The position numbers and the translations under genes are program-made. A stretch of 49,925 nt of DNA. Source: Rhodothermaceae bacterium bin80 (lineage in GTDB: Bacteria > Bacteroidota > Rhodothermia > Rhodothermales > Bin80). The stretch covers positions 1-49,925 of the forward strand of contig MPNB01000015.1 of the NCBI GenBank assembly GCA_002238805.1, in the 5' to 3' direction. Shown here in pieces: positions 37,801 to 46,872 of the stretch (position 1 is the first letter of the stretch; every line of letters starts with the position of its first letter). The notes under the pieces were generated by a model. The model ran no database searches. It was not told the origin of the DNA and was given only the letters and a program-made list of their open reading frames with translations.

Positions 37801-38751
37801 ATGGCCATTGAGCGCATATTGATTACTGGAGCTGACGGACTTCTGGGCCAGGAGCTTATTCGGAAATTCGTAGAACGGGATTCCTATAAGTTGTTAGCCA
37901 CCGGTCAAAAAACCACCCCCCGCGCACGGAATACGCTGCCATACGACTATGAGAAACTTGATGTATGTCAGGCGGATGATATCCAGCGAATCTTCGCCGA
38001 CTTCTCTCCAGAGTGCGTGATCAACTGTGCAGCAATGACAGCTGTTGATGCCTGCGAAACCAACCGTGACGAGTGCTGGCGTGTGAACGCACAAGCGGTT
38101 AAACAGCTTGCAAAAGCGTGCCACAGTCGAGGGACGCACTTGATTCAATTATCTACAGATTTTGTGTTTAACGGCAATAGTGGACCGTATTGCGAAGACG
38201 ATCGGCCCGAACCTCTAAACTTTTACGGGAAAGCAAAGCTTGCAGGCGAAAATGCTGCGCGTGCGGCAGGTGTAGGCAAATGGACTGTCGTACGAACGAA
38301 TGTGGTCTATGGTGAAGCAACAGGACTCCCACGGGCAGATTTTGTTGAATGGGTCTGTGATAATCTTCAGGAAAAAAACAGGATCGGAGTGTATACCGAT
38401 CAATGGCGTACTCCCTCGTACACCCACGATCTTGCTTTGGGAATTCTTCGCATAGTACACTTTCAGAAAAATGGCGTGTATAACCTGTCCGGTCGTGAGT
38501 TTGTGAACATGTACAACTTCGCGCTCGCCATCGCGCAAGCCTTCGATCTTGATTCAACACTTATTAAGCCAATCTTGCAGCACTCAGATAACCGACCCGC
38601 TCAACGCCCCAAACGTACCGGCCTCATTACGCTGAAGGCAGAGACCGAGCTTGACTATCGCCCCCTGCCCCTTAAGGCAGCCTTAGCGCACTTGCGCCTT
38701 CGTAAGAAGTCTGCCAAGATTGGACGTCCTCCGGTAGATGCTTGGTGTTGA
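37801..38751 (+). CDS. RmlD-like dTDP-4-dehydrorhamnose reductase / NAD-dependent sugar reductase
   Basis: A 316-residue short-chain dehydrogenase of the extended type. The Rossmann motif is ITGADGLLGQEL, followed by VINCAAMTAVDACE, QLSTDFVFNG (catalytic Thr/Ser) and the catalytic pair Y-x-x-x-K in NFYGKAKLAGENA. I start at the ATG at 37801 (MAIERILITGADG); the frame extends to 37750 inside the thioesterase gene. No rmlA, rmlB or rmlC is nearby, so the exact sugar is uncertain. It overlaps serS by 14 bases. Confidence 0.82.
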   Translation: MAIERILITGADGLLGQELIRKFVERDSYKLLATGQKTTPRARNTLPYDYEKLDVCQADDIQRIFADFSPECVINCAAMTAVDACETNRDECWRVNAQAVKQLAKACHSRGTHLIQLSTDFVFNGNSGPYCEDDRPEPLNFYGKAKLAGENAARAAGVGKWTVVRTNVVYGEATGLPRADFVEWVCDNLQEKNRIGVYTDQWRTPSYTHDLALGILRIVHFQKNGVYNLSGREFVNMYNFALAIAQAFDLDSTLIKPILQHSDNRPAQRPKRTGLITLKAETELDYRPLPLKAALAHLRLRKKSAKIGRPPVDAWC

Positions 38752-40000
38752 ATTCATTCGAGCAAACCCCCGGGAAATTTGTCAGGCACTTACCAGGCGC
38801 GGGATCCCGGCAGGCGCGGATCTCGTTGATCATGTGCTGGAACAAGACCGTGTTCACCGGGAGGCGCTGACACTCCGCCAGGTCAAGCAACAGGCGGCAA
38901 ATGCCGAGAGCCGAAATATAGGCGTCCTGATGCGTGAAGGTAAGCACGAGGCAGCAAAAGTCCTGATTGCACGTCAGTCAAGCCTGAAAACAGAGATCAA
39001 AGAGCTTGGAGAGACTGCCGCAAGTGCAGAACAGACACTCTCTGAACTGCTACTCACTATCCCAAACATTCCGCATGAAAGTGTTCCTGACGGACTGAGC
39101 GAAGCAGATAATGTGGAAGTCTACCGGCATGGTGAAATTCCCTCATTTGAGTTTACCCCTCTGCCTCACTGGGAAATTGCCAGACAACATGGACTGATTG
39201 ACTTTGAACGTGGTGCGAAAGTAGCAGGAGCAGGTTTTCCATTCTATATGGATGTCGGTGCAAGACTGCACAGAGCCCTGATCAATTTTTTCCTTGATAC
39301 TGCAACACGCCAGTACAGGGAGGTTCGTCCACCACTGTTCGTGAACGAGGCCAGCGCACACGGCACAGGACAACTACCCGACAAAGAAGGGCAAATGTAT
39401 CATGTGTCCTTGGATGGACTCTATCCCGTGCCTACGGCCGAAGTACCACTCACGAACTATTTTCGGGACGAGATTCTATCTGAATCCGACCTGCCCATCA
39501 AATTCTGCGCATATACACCCTGTTGGCGACGCGAGGCGGGCTCCTATGGCGCACATGTACGTGGACTCAACCGATTACACCAATTCGATAAGGTGGAGAT
39601 CGTGCAGCTTACGCACCCAGAACACAGTTATGATGTTCTGGAAACCATGCGCAGGGATGCAGAAACACTTCTGAAAGCATTGAACCTGCCCTATCGACGC
39701 CTATTGATGTGCGCTGGCGAGTTAGGCTTTAACCAAACCAAACAGTACGATCTGGAAGTATGGAGCGCCGGGCAGGAACGCTGGCTGGAAGTATCTTCTA
39801 TTTCGAACTTCACCAATTATCAAGCGCGCCGCATGAATATCCGGTTTCGTCCAGAGAGCGGCGGCAAACCACAGCTCGTACACACGCTCAACGGCAGTGC
39901 TCTTGCACTGCCCCGAGTCGTTGCAGCTTTGCTGGAGTATAACCAAACCGAAAATTGTTCGTATGAATTGCCCGAAGTCCTTACCCCTTACCTTCCCTAA
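38738..40000 (+). CDS. serS: Seryl-tRNA synthetase
   Basis: A 420-residue class II aminoacyl-tRNA synthetase charging tRNA(Ser) and tRNA(Sec). An N-terminal coiled-coil arm spans about residues 28-105. Class II motif 2 is visible as TPCWRREAGSYGAHVRGLNR and motif 3 as LNGSALALPRVVAALLEYNQ. The TAEVPLTNYFRDEIL segment (TxE loop) belongs to the serine site. Full length for a bacterial enzyme. It starts inside the last codons of the RmlD-like gene and is followed after 12 bases by the TonB-dependent receptor. Confidence 0.95.
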   Translation: MLGVEFIRANPREICQALTRRGIPAGADLVDHVLEQDRVHREALTLRQVKQQAANAESRNIGVLMREGKHEAAKVLIARQSSLKTEIKELGETAASAEQTLSELLLTIPNIPHESVPDGLSEADNVEVYRHGEIPSFEFTPLPHWEIARQHGLIDFERGAKVAGAGFPFYMDVGARLHRALINFFLDTATRQYREVRPPLFVNEASAHGTGQLPDKEGQMYHVSLDGLYPVPTAEVPLTNYFRDEILSESDLPIKFCAYTPCWRREAGSYGAHVRGLNRLHQFDKVEIVQLTHPEHSYDVLETMRRDAETLLKALNLPYRRLLMCAGELGFNQTKQYDLEVWSAGQERWLEVSSISNFTNYQARRMNIRFRPESGGKPQLVHTLNGSALALPRVVAALLEYNQTENCSYELPEVLTPYLP

Positions 40001-40012
40001 ACCTCGATTAAA

Positions 40013-42325
40013 TTGATCGGTACAGTAACGACCTCTTCTTCTCGATACACTCTCTCGGTTGTTGCAAAAATCACGTTCCTGTTCGGCTTCGGCTTCTTTG
40101 TTGCCTCAGCGCATAGCCAAGAGCTCGCTGCATTGGATGGATTCATAACTGACGCTTCCAACGGAGAGACGCTTATTTCTGCAAACGTAATCCTGGAAGG
40201 TACCCTTCGAGGAGCGACCAGCAACCTGTCAGGATATTATGCTATTTCAGGGATTGAACCTGGAACCTACACCGTTCGATACTCCTATATCGGATTTGAT
40301 ACGGCCACACGCGAAGTAACCTTTGCTGCCGGCGAGTCAGTCAGACTCGACGTAGAACTGGCGACCGCCCAAGAACTATTGGATGTCCTGGAGGTGTCGG
40401 CTGACCGTATCACAGAAGAAGAACAGCGCTTGATCGGGGTGGGCCAAATCAGTGTAGCTACCATCCAGAAGCTGCCACAGGTGTTCGAACCCGATGTGTT
40501 TCGGTCTCTTCAGCTGTTACCCGGTGTCGCACAGTCCTCTGATTACTCAAGCGGCCTCTACATCCGTGGGGGAGATCCTGGGCAAACACTCATTCTTCTG
40601 GATCGCACAAAAATCTACAACCCAAGCCACGTTTTTGGATTTTTCTCCACGTTCAACACGGACGCGATCAAGGACGTACGACTCTACAAGGGAGGCTTCC
40701 CTGCGAACTATGGCGGTGTTCTTGGATCGGTGCTGGACATCCAGAACAAGGATGGTAACCGGCGCGAAACACACGGGAAGCTCAGCGTTGGCCTGTTGGC
40801 CTCTAGAGCTTTTGCCGAAGGTCCGTATTCCCGCGGCTCCTGGATGGTTGCCGTGAGACGATCGACACTTGAGCCTATACTCGGAGTTCTACAAAATATC
40901 AACGCCGTCCCCCGGGCATTCTATTTCTACGACTTCAACGGGAAAGTTAACCTTGATGCTTCCCCAAACGATAAGCTTTCACTCTCATTCTACACGGGTT
41001 CAGATTACCTGCGCTCCACCTTTACCGAAGGCATAGAGATAAAACTGCGCTACGGTAACCGTACGGTCGCCGGGAGCTGGACACACCTGTGGTCCAACCA
41101 ATTCTTCTCTAATGTCACGGTAACGACATCTTGGTATGAATCCATGCCGCGTGCAACTTTTAGCGGCACCAACTTTAAGCAGATCAACCGCGTGGCGGAA
41201 ACCTCGCTCCGGGCGGATTTTGAGTACTATCCAGGACCGAAACATGATCTGACTGGTGGAATCTGGGCAGGTATATTTGATGCGCCGCTAACGAATTTTT
41301 TTGATGACCGAGAAGTCTTCAACACACGGAACAGGGTAGAACATGCCTCCTTCTATCTGCAGGATACCTATCATCCAACGGAGAACTGGTCCATCTCTGC
41401 CGGCCTGCGAGGTACGTACTATGGCTATGGAGATCATTTTACGTTGGCCCCTCGGTTTTCGCTCGAACGGCAGCTGGGGGCAGACGTACGGTTTCAGGCA
41501 AGCGCCGGAAGATACTACCAATTCTTAACCCTCATTACCAATGAGGTGTTCTCCGGATTTGACTTTTGGCTAACAAGCGGCGAGGGGGTCAAGCCGGCGT
41601 ACGGTGATCAATTCATCTTAGGATTGAAGACAAACCTGTCCAGGGGAATTACGCTGGATACGGAAGTCTATTACAGAACCATGCGCCAGCTTTTTGTGCT
41701 TGATCCGTTCAGTAATGGCCTAGCCGGTCTGGAATACTCAGAGTTGTTTGCCTTTGGCGAAGGAATGGCACGCGGCGCAGAAATGCAGCTATCACGCCAG
41801 GAGGGCCGGATCAACGGGTTTATCGCCTACACACTGGCTCACACGAACCGGTATTATCCGAGACTGAATCAGGATGCATTCAGAGAGCCCCGGAATTTTG
41901 TTCCGCGTAACGACCGGCTTCATGACCTGAACATAGTAGGCCAATGGAGAATCTCCCGACGTTGGGAATTGGGCGCTGTATTTACGTATGCCACGGGACA
42001 GGCATATACACGTCCAGAAGCTTCCTATACTATCTATGGAACAAAGCGTGTGAATGGATTTGACCAAACTGACCTGCTGGTATCCCCAGGCCTTAATCAG
42101 GCCAGATTGCCCGCCTACCATCGCCTTGATCTAGGGGTGACCTGGACTGGCTCATTGAAACGCTTTGCAGACTATACACTGCAAATACAGGTTATCAACG
42201 TCTATTCAAGGAGCAACACTTGGTTCATCTTTAACGAGATTGAAGATGATGGCACTCTTTCCAGATCAACCATTCCGCAAATACCAATCCCCCTCCCCAA
42301 CTTATCCTTTACTCTTGATTTCTGA
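40013..42325 (+). CDS. TonB-dependent receptor with carboxypeptidase-like regulatory domain
   Basis: A 770-residue outer-membrane receptor with a TTG start. A signal peptide (core ITFLFGFGFFVASAHS) is followed by a CarboxypepD-reg-like domain at about residues 42-120 (LDGFITDASNGETLISANVI). The plug domain contains LQLLPGVAQSSDYSSGLYIR, GGDPGQTLILLDRT and GGFPANYGGVLGSVLDI. The rest is a 22-strand type barrel ending PLPNLSFTLDF with terminal Phe. Substrate is not inferable. The DUF4249-like lipoprotein gene starts on its stop codon (TGATG). Confidence 0.92.
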   Translation: MIGTVTTSSSRYTLSVVAKITFLFGFGFFVASAHSQELAALDGFITDASNGETLISANVILEGTLRGATSNLSGYYAISGIEPGTYTVRYSYIGFDTATREVTFAAGESVRLDVELATAQELLDVLEVSADRITEEEQRLIGVGQISVATIQKLPQVFEPDVFRSLQLLPGVAQSSDYSSGLYIRGGDPGQTLILLDRTKIYNPSHVFGFFSTFNTDAIKDVRLYKGGFPANYGGVLGSVLDIQNKDGNRRETHGKLSVGLLASRAFAEGPYSRGSWMVAVRRSTLEPILGVLQNINAVPRAFYFYDFNGKVNLDASPNDKLSLSFYTGSDYLRSTFTEGIEIKLRYGNRTVAGSWTHLWSNQFFSNVTVTTSWYESMPRATFSGTNFKQINRVAETSLRADFEYYPGPKHDLTGGIWAGIFDAPLTNFFDDREVFNTRNRVEHASFYLQDTYHPTENWSISAGLRGTYYGYGDHFTLAPRFSLERQLGADVRFQASAGRYYQFLTLITNEVFSGFDFWLTSGEGVKPAYGDQFILGLKTNLSRGITLDTEVYYRTMRQLFVLDPFSNGLAGLEYSELFAFGEGMARGAEMQLSRQEGRINGFIAYTLAHTNRYYPRLNQDAFREPRNFVPRNDRLHDLNIVGQWRISRRWELGAVFTYATGQAYTRPEASYTIYGTKRVNGFDQTDLLVSPGLNQARLPAYHRLDLGVTWTGSLKRFADYTLQIQVINVYSRSNTWFIFNEIEDDGTLSRSTIPQIPIPLPNLSFTLDF

Positions 42326-43212
42326 TGTGGCGACAGATTCTCTTTACTGGACTGCTTCTGTCTCTGGTTGCTTGTGATTCCACAGACTTTAGTGTACTGG
42401 ACAATGAAACCGTAGTCGAACTTATGCTCATCGCAAACGAGCCGGTCCCCCCGGCGCGTGTGAGCAAGATTGTACTGGTAAATCAGTCGAGTGATTTTGA
42501 GGAGCGTGCTATCACGAATGCCGAGGTAGTACTCAGTACGGGCTCAACGAGTTTGTTGCTGGAAGCGTCCACTAATAAACCTGGAGCGTACCAGTACCTT
42601 GGCCCCGAACATATCATACAACCCGGTGCGCGCTATGATTTGAAGGTAACCGTGCCTGGTGTAGCATCTCTCATCACAGGGACAACCAATGTGCCGACTG
42701 TTGTGAAAATCCTGAGTGCCTCGCCCGAGGCAGGAACGTATCTGTCAGATGAACAGCTAACCCTCATTGTGACTCCCGGTCGTGGTAGTGATCAAACCCA
42801 AAGCAGCTTCACACTGGTTACGGAAGCTTTGGATGTACAGGAGGATCTTCTGGTGCCAACGGCGGCTGGATTTCTAGAAGATGATGACGAGCTCACTCTG
42901 GAAGACTTCAGGATCAACGGATCTCCAATCATTACAGAAGGCAATTTCTTTAAGTTCTCTGACGGCACTATCAGGTTAGTCTATCCGTGGATCGGGGTCA
43001 ATTTCTACGGCCGCAACGTGATCTACGTGAATTCGCTGGATCGTAACCTGTCTGACTTTATCCGTTCTGCCGAGTTACAACAGGGCGGTAACAGCACCTT
43101 TGGTCCCGGAGTTATTCCCAACGCCATCCCGACCCTATCTGGTGCACACGGTCTCTTTGGGAGCCTGGCCCGGGACAAGACACAGTTCACCGTTTTTCCT
43201 CCGAGAGAATAG
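42325..43212 (+). CDS. DUF4249-like lipoprotein, partner of the TonB-dependent receptor
   Basis: A 295-residue lipoprotein: signal with lipobox SLVAC (Cys17). The mature part resembles DUF4249 proteins, which accompany TonB-dependent receptors in Bacteroidota: an N-terminal Ig-like strand set (ITNAEVVLSTGSTSLLLEAS), GAYQYLGPEHIIQPGARYDL, and repeated beta segments. Translation is coupled to the receptor by a one-base overlap. A surface-exposed substrate-capturing role is a reasonable guess. Ends three bases before the convergent ybdK-type gene end. Confidence 0.75.
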   Translation: MWRQILFTGLLLSLVACDSTDFSVLDNETVVELMLIANEPVPPARVSKIVLVNQSSDFEERAITNAEVVLSTGSTSLLLEASTNKPGAYQYLGPEHIIQPGARYDLKVTVPGVASLITGTTNVPTVVKILSASPEAGTYLSDEQLTLIVTPGRGSDQTQSSFTLVTEALDVQEDLLVPTAAGFLEDDDELTLEDFRINGSPIITEGNFFKFSDGTIRLVYPWIGVNFYGRNVIYVNSLDRNLSDFIRSAELQQGGNSTFGPGVIPNAIPTLSGAHGLFGSLARDKTQFTVFPPRE

Positions 43213-43215
43213 GGG

Positions 43216-44367
43216 CTACACGCCGTGCATGGTTTCCTGAATGAGCATATCCACAACAGCCTTGATAGCCTGCTCCGGCGTGGCCCCTTTCTGTATTGCT
43301 TTTTTGTAGGCTTCACGCTGCCAGTGTGCGCTGGTCCCCCGCCTCAGGATCGTGCGCGCATGCCTGATCTCTTTCACGCATCCCAGAACTTCTGCATCCG
43401 GCATGACTGATTCCAATAACTCTTCAAGCAGTTCTTTATACGGGATCATCAGTCCCCTCCCAAAATCAATCAGTGATCCATCAATCCCGTAACGCTGGGC
43501 CCGCCAACGGTTTTCGTACAACAGCATGTTAGCATAGTTGCGCCAACGCTGGTTTTCCCGGCGCAGGCGCCACAGCATATGCAACCAGCATTGGTATAAC
43601 GCCGCAATGCAAATCGCATCCTCTATTCTTGTGCAGATATCTGCCACCCGCATCTCCAGCGTAGGAAAACGGTGACTGGGTCGAATATCCCACCATATCT
43701 TCGTGCTGTCCTCTATCACACCGGCATGGACCAACATGTCTACATGCCGCTCAAATTCTGCATAGCTCTCAAAGTGTTCAGGAAGTCCTGTACGCGGAAT
43801 TTCGTTCCAGACCGCGATACGGTATGACATAAGTCCCGTATCCTGCCCTTCCCAATAGGGGGATGATGAACTCAGCGCCAGTAGGTGCGGCAGCACATAG
43901 GTCGCCTGGTTCATCAGGTCAATCCGTAGATCATCATCCTCAATGCCCGCATGTATGTGCATTCCGCAGATGACCATTCTCTGAGCGATCACCTGCATGT
44001 TCTGCGCTAAAATTTCGTAGCGTTCTCGGGGGGTGTGACGCTGGGTGAAGTACGAAGCATTCGGATGCGAAGATGAGGCAATGATTGCGAGTCCATACGG
44101 CTCTACCACATCGTGCACCGTTCTGCGTAATTGAATCAACTCATCCCGTGCCTCCTGCACGTTTGCACAAACATGTGTTCCAACCTCTATCTGAGATTGA
44201 AAAAATTCCTGCGAGACCTGCCCACCAAGCGCCTCCTGTGCATCCGCCAACATTGAAGGTGGTACTTCACGAATAAGCTTTCCGGTATCTTCATCTACGA
44301 TGAGATATTCCTCTTCGATGCCCAGGCTGAGCTTAGGTTTCTTCGAAATTTCACTGGCGATAGACAT
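43216..44367 (-). CDS. YbdK-type carboxylate-amine ligase (GCS2 family)
   Basis: A 383-residue protein of the glutamate-cysteine ligase type 2 family. Signatures: LSLGIEEEYLIVDEDTG (ATP/metal Glu residues), SQIEVGTHVCANVQEA, ASSSHPNASYFTQRHTPRER, VICGMHIHAGIEDDDLRI, and WWDIRPSHRFPTLEMRVADI. E. coli YbdK has weak glutamate-cysteine ligase activity and its true substrate is unsettled. No glutathione synthetase gene is nearby. It stands alone and is convergent with the DUF4249-like gene. Confidence 0.9.
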   Translation of the reverse strand: MSIASEISKKPKLSLGIEEEYLIVDEDTGKLIREVPPSMLADAQEALGGQVSQEFFQSQIEVGTHVCANVQEARDELIQLRRTVHDVVEPYGLAIIASSSHPNASYFTQRHTPRERYEILAQNMQVIAQRMVICGMHIHAGIEDDDLRIDLMNQATYVLPHLLALSSSSPYWEGQDTGLMSYRIAVWNEIPRTGLPEHFESYAEFERHVDMLVHAGVIEDSTKIWWDIRPSHRFPTLEMRVADICTRIEDAICIAALYQCWLHMLWRLRRENQRWRNYANMLLYENRWRAQRYGIDGSLIDFGRGLMIPYKELLEELLESVMPDAEVLGCVKEIRHARTILRRGTSAHWQREAYKKAIQKGATPEQAIKAVVDMLIQETMHGV

Positions 44368-44527
44368 GAGTCAGGATATTCGGATTGTGTCACAAAAATC
44401 ACTCGTCAAACAATTTCGGGAACTTACAAACGGATTATACACATAGTAAGCGTCTATGCTCAATCTCTGGTGCATTTGGAAGGCGTAGTCTCAAGTTAGT
44501 TGATTTTATTTGACTTGACTTGTGTCT

Positions 44528-44545
44528 GGTTTGGACCACCAAACC
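44528..44545. repeat. Short inverted repeat near the IS cluster
   Basis: GGTTTGG, four bases, CCAAACC: seven-base perfect arms, in the 200-base gap between ybdK and the first transposase relic. It could be a hairpin terminator, operator or part of an IS end. Confidence 0.4.
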
Positions 44546-44573
44546 TTTCACTTCCCCAATTTACGATAGGATC

Positions 44574-45628
44574 ATGCTCAGAGCAGAGGAATTTTTTCAA
44601 CTGGATCAAACGCTACGCAAGTCTGGGAATGCGGGTCAAGTCCTGCTACGGACGCTCTTGCATCATTTTGGCGATTTGATCCGGGACCTGAGGCACAATC
44701 TGGATACGGAGGTCTCACTTGATCGGCAGAGACGGCAGTTGATCCGGCGAATGACGTCATAGCGGATGTAAAGCCATCGGACGCTGCTTCGGAGGCATCT
44801 GGGGCGACCGCGTTGTCGAAGTACGGGGATGCGGCGTCTCTGCATACGGTTCGGATGGAGGCTCTGGAGGTATTTGAGAGCCGCAGGTTGAGTGGGGAAG
44901 CGGTGTGGTTTTGTGGATTGATGTGGTTCAGGTGTGGGGACGCCCGCTGGAGCTCTGTCTGGCGGCAACGGTGGAGGGCTATCGCCGGATTCTGGGCTTT
45001 GTGGAGGCTACCCTGCACGATGTGCTTGCGATGCAGTAATTATTTCGGACCTGTTGGATCGCGGGCTATGCCTAGATCGCGGCTGCTTTTTGTTACCGCT
45101 GGAACGGTCGTGCTTTCGCAAGCACCGACCCAGTATTTGGGGCCTCGGATTCGTCTGAAGTTCTGTCAGCTCCACAAGCGAGCGCGTGTGATCAGATACC
45201 TTTCGGATGCGGATCGCCTGCATGTTCGGGGAGCCATTACCCGCGCCTTTGCATTTCTGGGCTCGGAGCAGGCCCACGCCGCGCTGATGCGGATTCATAC
45301 CGAACTGTTGCGTTGCAATCGTTCGGCGGCGCAGTCGTTGTTGCGGGATCTGGATCAGACGTTGACCTTGCATCAGAGCGGGTTGGTTGAGCAGTTGAGT
45401 CCGATTCTTCGAAGCACGCGCTGCGTGCCCCATGTGGCCCAGCAACTGACCCGACATCTGCGCGGGGTTCGTGGCTGGTTACCGCCCCAATCGCGCCGTG
45501 CCCAGGAAGATGCATGTTCATTGGCCTACGGATGTCAGTCTGCTAAGAGATGCGGTGGTTTGTTTGCTTCGGAAGACCGTGCGTGTGAGTCGTGCGCACG
45601 GCATGCTGGTCTGGCGCAAGGCGGCTGA
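44574..45628 (+). pseudogene. Decayed IS256-like (mutator-type) transposase
   Basis: Pieces of one transposase appear in successive frames. A first frame from the ATG at 44574 (LRAEEFFQLDQTLRKSGNAG) stops at 44762. A second contains WGRPLELCLAATVEGYRRIL and EATLHDVLAMQ. A third has ISDLLDRGLCLDRGCF. A fourth, within 44813-45628, has KFCQLHKRARVIRYLSDADR, AHAALMRIHTEL and SLLRDLDQTLTLHQSGL. The order matches the DDE-type mutator/IS256 transposase (hydrophobic strand with Asp, conserved C-x-x-H-K, then the Leu-rich helical part). At least three frameshifts make it inactive. Confidence 0.7.
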
Positions 45629-45699
45629 TTGGGCAATGCGGCTCCATCGTCTGTTTCAAGGGGTCGCAGGTCACGGAGCTGGCATCGTCGTGATCGTGT

Positions 45700-46008
45700 G
45701 CGCAGATATCTGCGTCACTGCGGCAAGCTGGTGAAGAAGGCGCAGGCTTCGCAGCGGAGGTTGGGGGCAGATTTCAGTGATCGGGGGCCGTACTACTGGG
45801 ATGCAGTTTGAAACTGATAGATCCGGTGGATCGGCAGTTGCTCAAGGGCGAAAAGATTCCGCATTCGGAGAAGATTTTCTCGGTTCACGGGCCGCATACG
45901 CGTTGGATCAGCAAAGGTAAGCGGGGTACAGGCGGAGTTGGGACTACCGGTCTGCGTCTTGGAGGATCAGCATCAGTACATTCTTCACCACTAGGTGCTC
46001 TACGAGGG
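45700..46008 (+). pseudogene. Fragment of an ISNCY-like (IS1202-type) transposase
   Basis: One frame reads LRHCGKLVKKAQASQRRLGA and stops near 45811. The next gives DPVDRQLLKGEKIPHSEKIF then SVHGPHTRWISKGK. After a further frameshift comes AELGLPVCVLEDQHQYILHH and a stop. The KGE-x-IPH-x-EK-x-FS and PHT-x-WISKGK segments are characteristic of ISNCY/IS1202-type transposases. Only this mid-to-late portion is present, with breaks in frame at both ends. Confidence 0.65.
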
Positions 46009-46569
46009 AGTAGATTCGTCGTTGAGGTAGACGAAGCCTATATCGGTGGACTGGAGAAGAATAAGCATGCGGATAAGAAACTCAATGCAGGGCGGGGTGC
46101 GGTTGGCAAGAGTGCGGTACTGGGGATCAAGGACCGTAAGACGAATCAGATTCAAGCAAAGGTGATCGAGGATACCACGAAGGCAACGATTCAGGAGTTT
46201 GTGAATGATACACGCTCAAAGGATGCTTCGGTATTTACTGATGATCATACGAGCTACGAGGGATTGACGTATCACACATCGGTCAATCACAGTCAAAAAC
46301 AATGGGCCATATCCACTGCATCGGGGGAATTAGCCCATACCAACGGCATCGAATCGTTCTGAGCAACGCTCAAACGTGCCGATCATGGCACCTACCACTA
46401 TCTAAGCAAGAAGCACCTCAACCGCTACGTAACTCAGTTCGCGGGGAAGCATAATCTCCGCAACCTGGATACCATTGACCAGATGGCTATGGTCGTTCAG
46501 GGAATGGTCGGGAAACGGTTGAAGTATCAAGACGGGGTTCTACCCCGAATGTTGTGGATAGAGGTCTAG
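46009..46569 (+). pseudogene. Truncated IS1595-family (ISXO2-like) transposase with internal stop
   Basis: The catalytic DDE part of an ISXO2-like transposase: VEVDEAYIGGLEKNKHADKK (first Asp), AVLGIKDRKTNQIQ, VFTDDHTSYEGL (second Asp) and HTNGIESF followed by a TGA at 46360-46362. Family members have Trp (TGG) at that position, and the same frame then continues ATLKRADHGTYHYLSKKHLN to a stop at 46569. One base change (TGG to TGA) thus breaks it. The N-terminal zinc-ribbon half is absent; the fragment joins the ISNCY relic directly. Confidence 0.85.
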
Positions 46570-46872
46570 GCCTCCGCAGAAGAAAAGGATTGCAACTCGA
46601 AAGTTTTCAAACGAGACATCACCCGGCTGATCGTAAACGCGGTTCCACCACAGCTCGCGAAGGCGATTGGACAGGCGGTCTGCGAATGAATCCAACCCAG
46701 ACACACTGAATCAGATGAAGGGATGATCAAACAATTCTGGTCACGCTTGTTCTGCAGCCCGAACAGTTCCGCATTCTGGAACCGCTAAATCATTTTTATC
46801 GTCCAATAGAATCACGGGAGTTCTATTGAACCGTCTGAATATCATGTCATCACAGTCCGTCATCTCAGCTCC
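46570..46872. other. Non-coding stretch upstream of the AAA ATPase gene
   Basis: About 300 bases after the IS1595 relic. No convincing gene. It contains the inverted repeat at 46804-46828. A minus-strand frame at 46741-46947 is antisense to the ATPase start and is not supported. Confidence 0.4.
46804..46828. promoter_or_regulatory. Inverted repeat upstream of the AAA ATPase gene
   Basis: CAATAGAA, nine bases, TTCTATTG: eight-base perfect arms ending 44 bases before the ATG at 46873. It could be a dimeric regulator site or an old IS end. Nothing else in the sequence decides between these. Confidence 0.4.

Noticed and set aside
44578..45018. Minus-strand frame of 146 codons in the IS256 relic
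   Set aside because: Antisense to recognisable transposase pieces; no independent protein features.
45808..46362. An open frame of 184 codons that could be annotated as one intact gene
   Set aside because: Its first third matches an ISNCY-like transposase and its last two thirds an IS1595 transposase, with frame-mixed nonsense between; the ending is a TGA in a conserved motif. It is a chance fusion of two relics.
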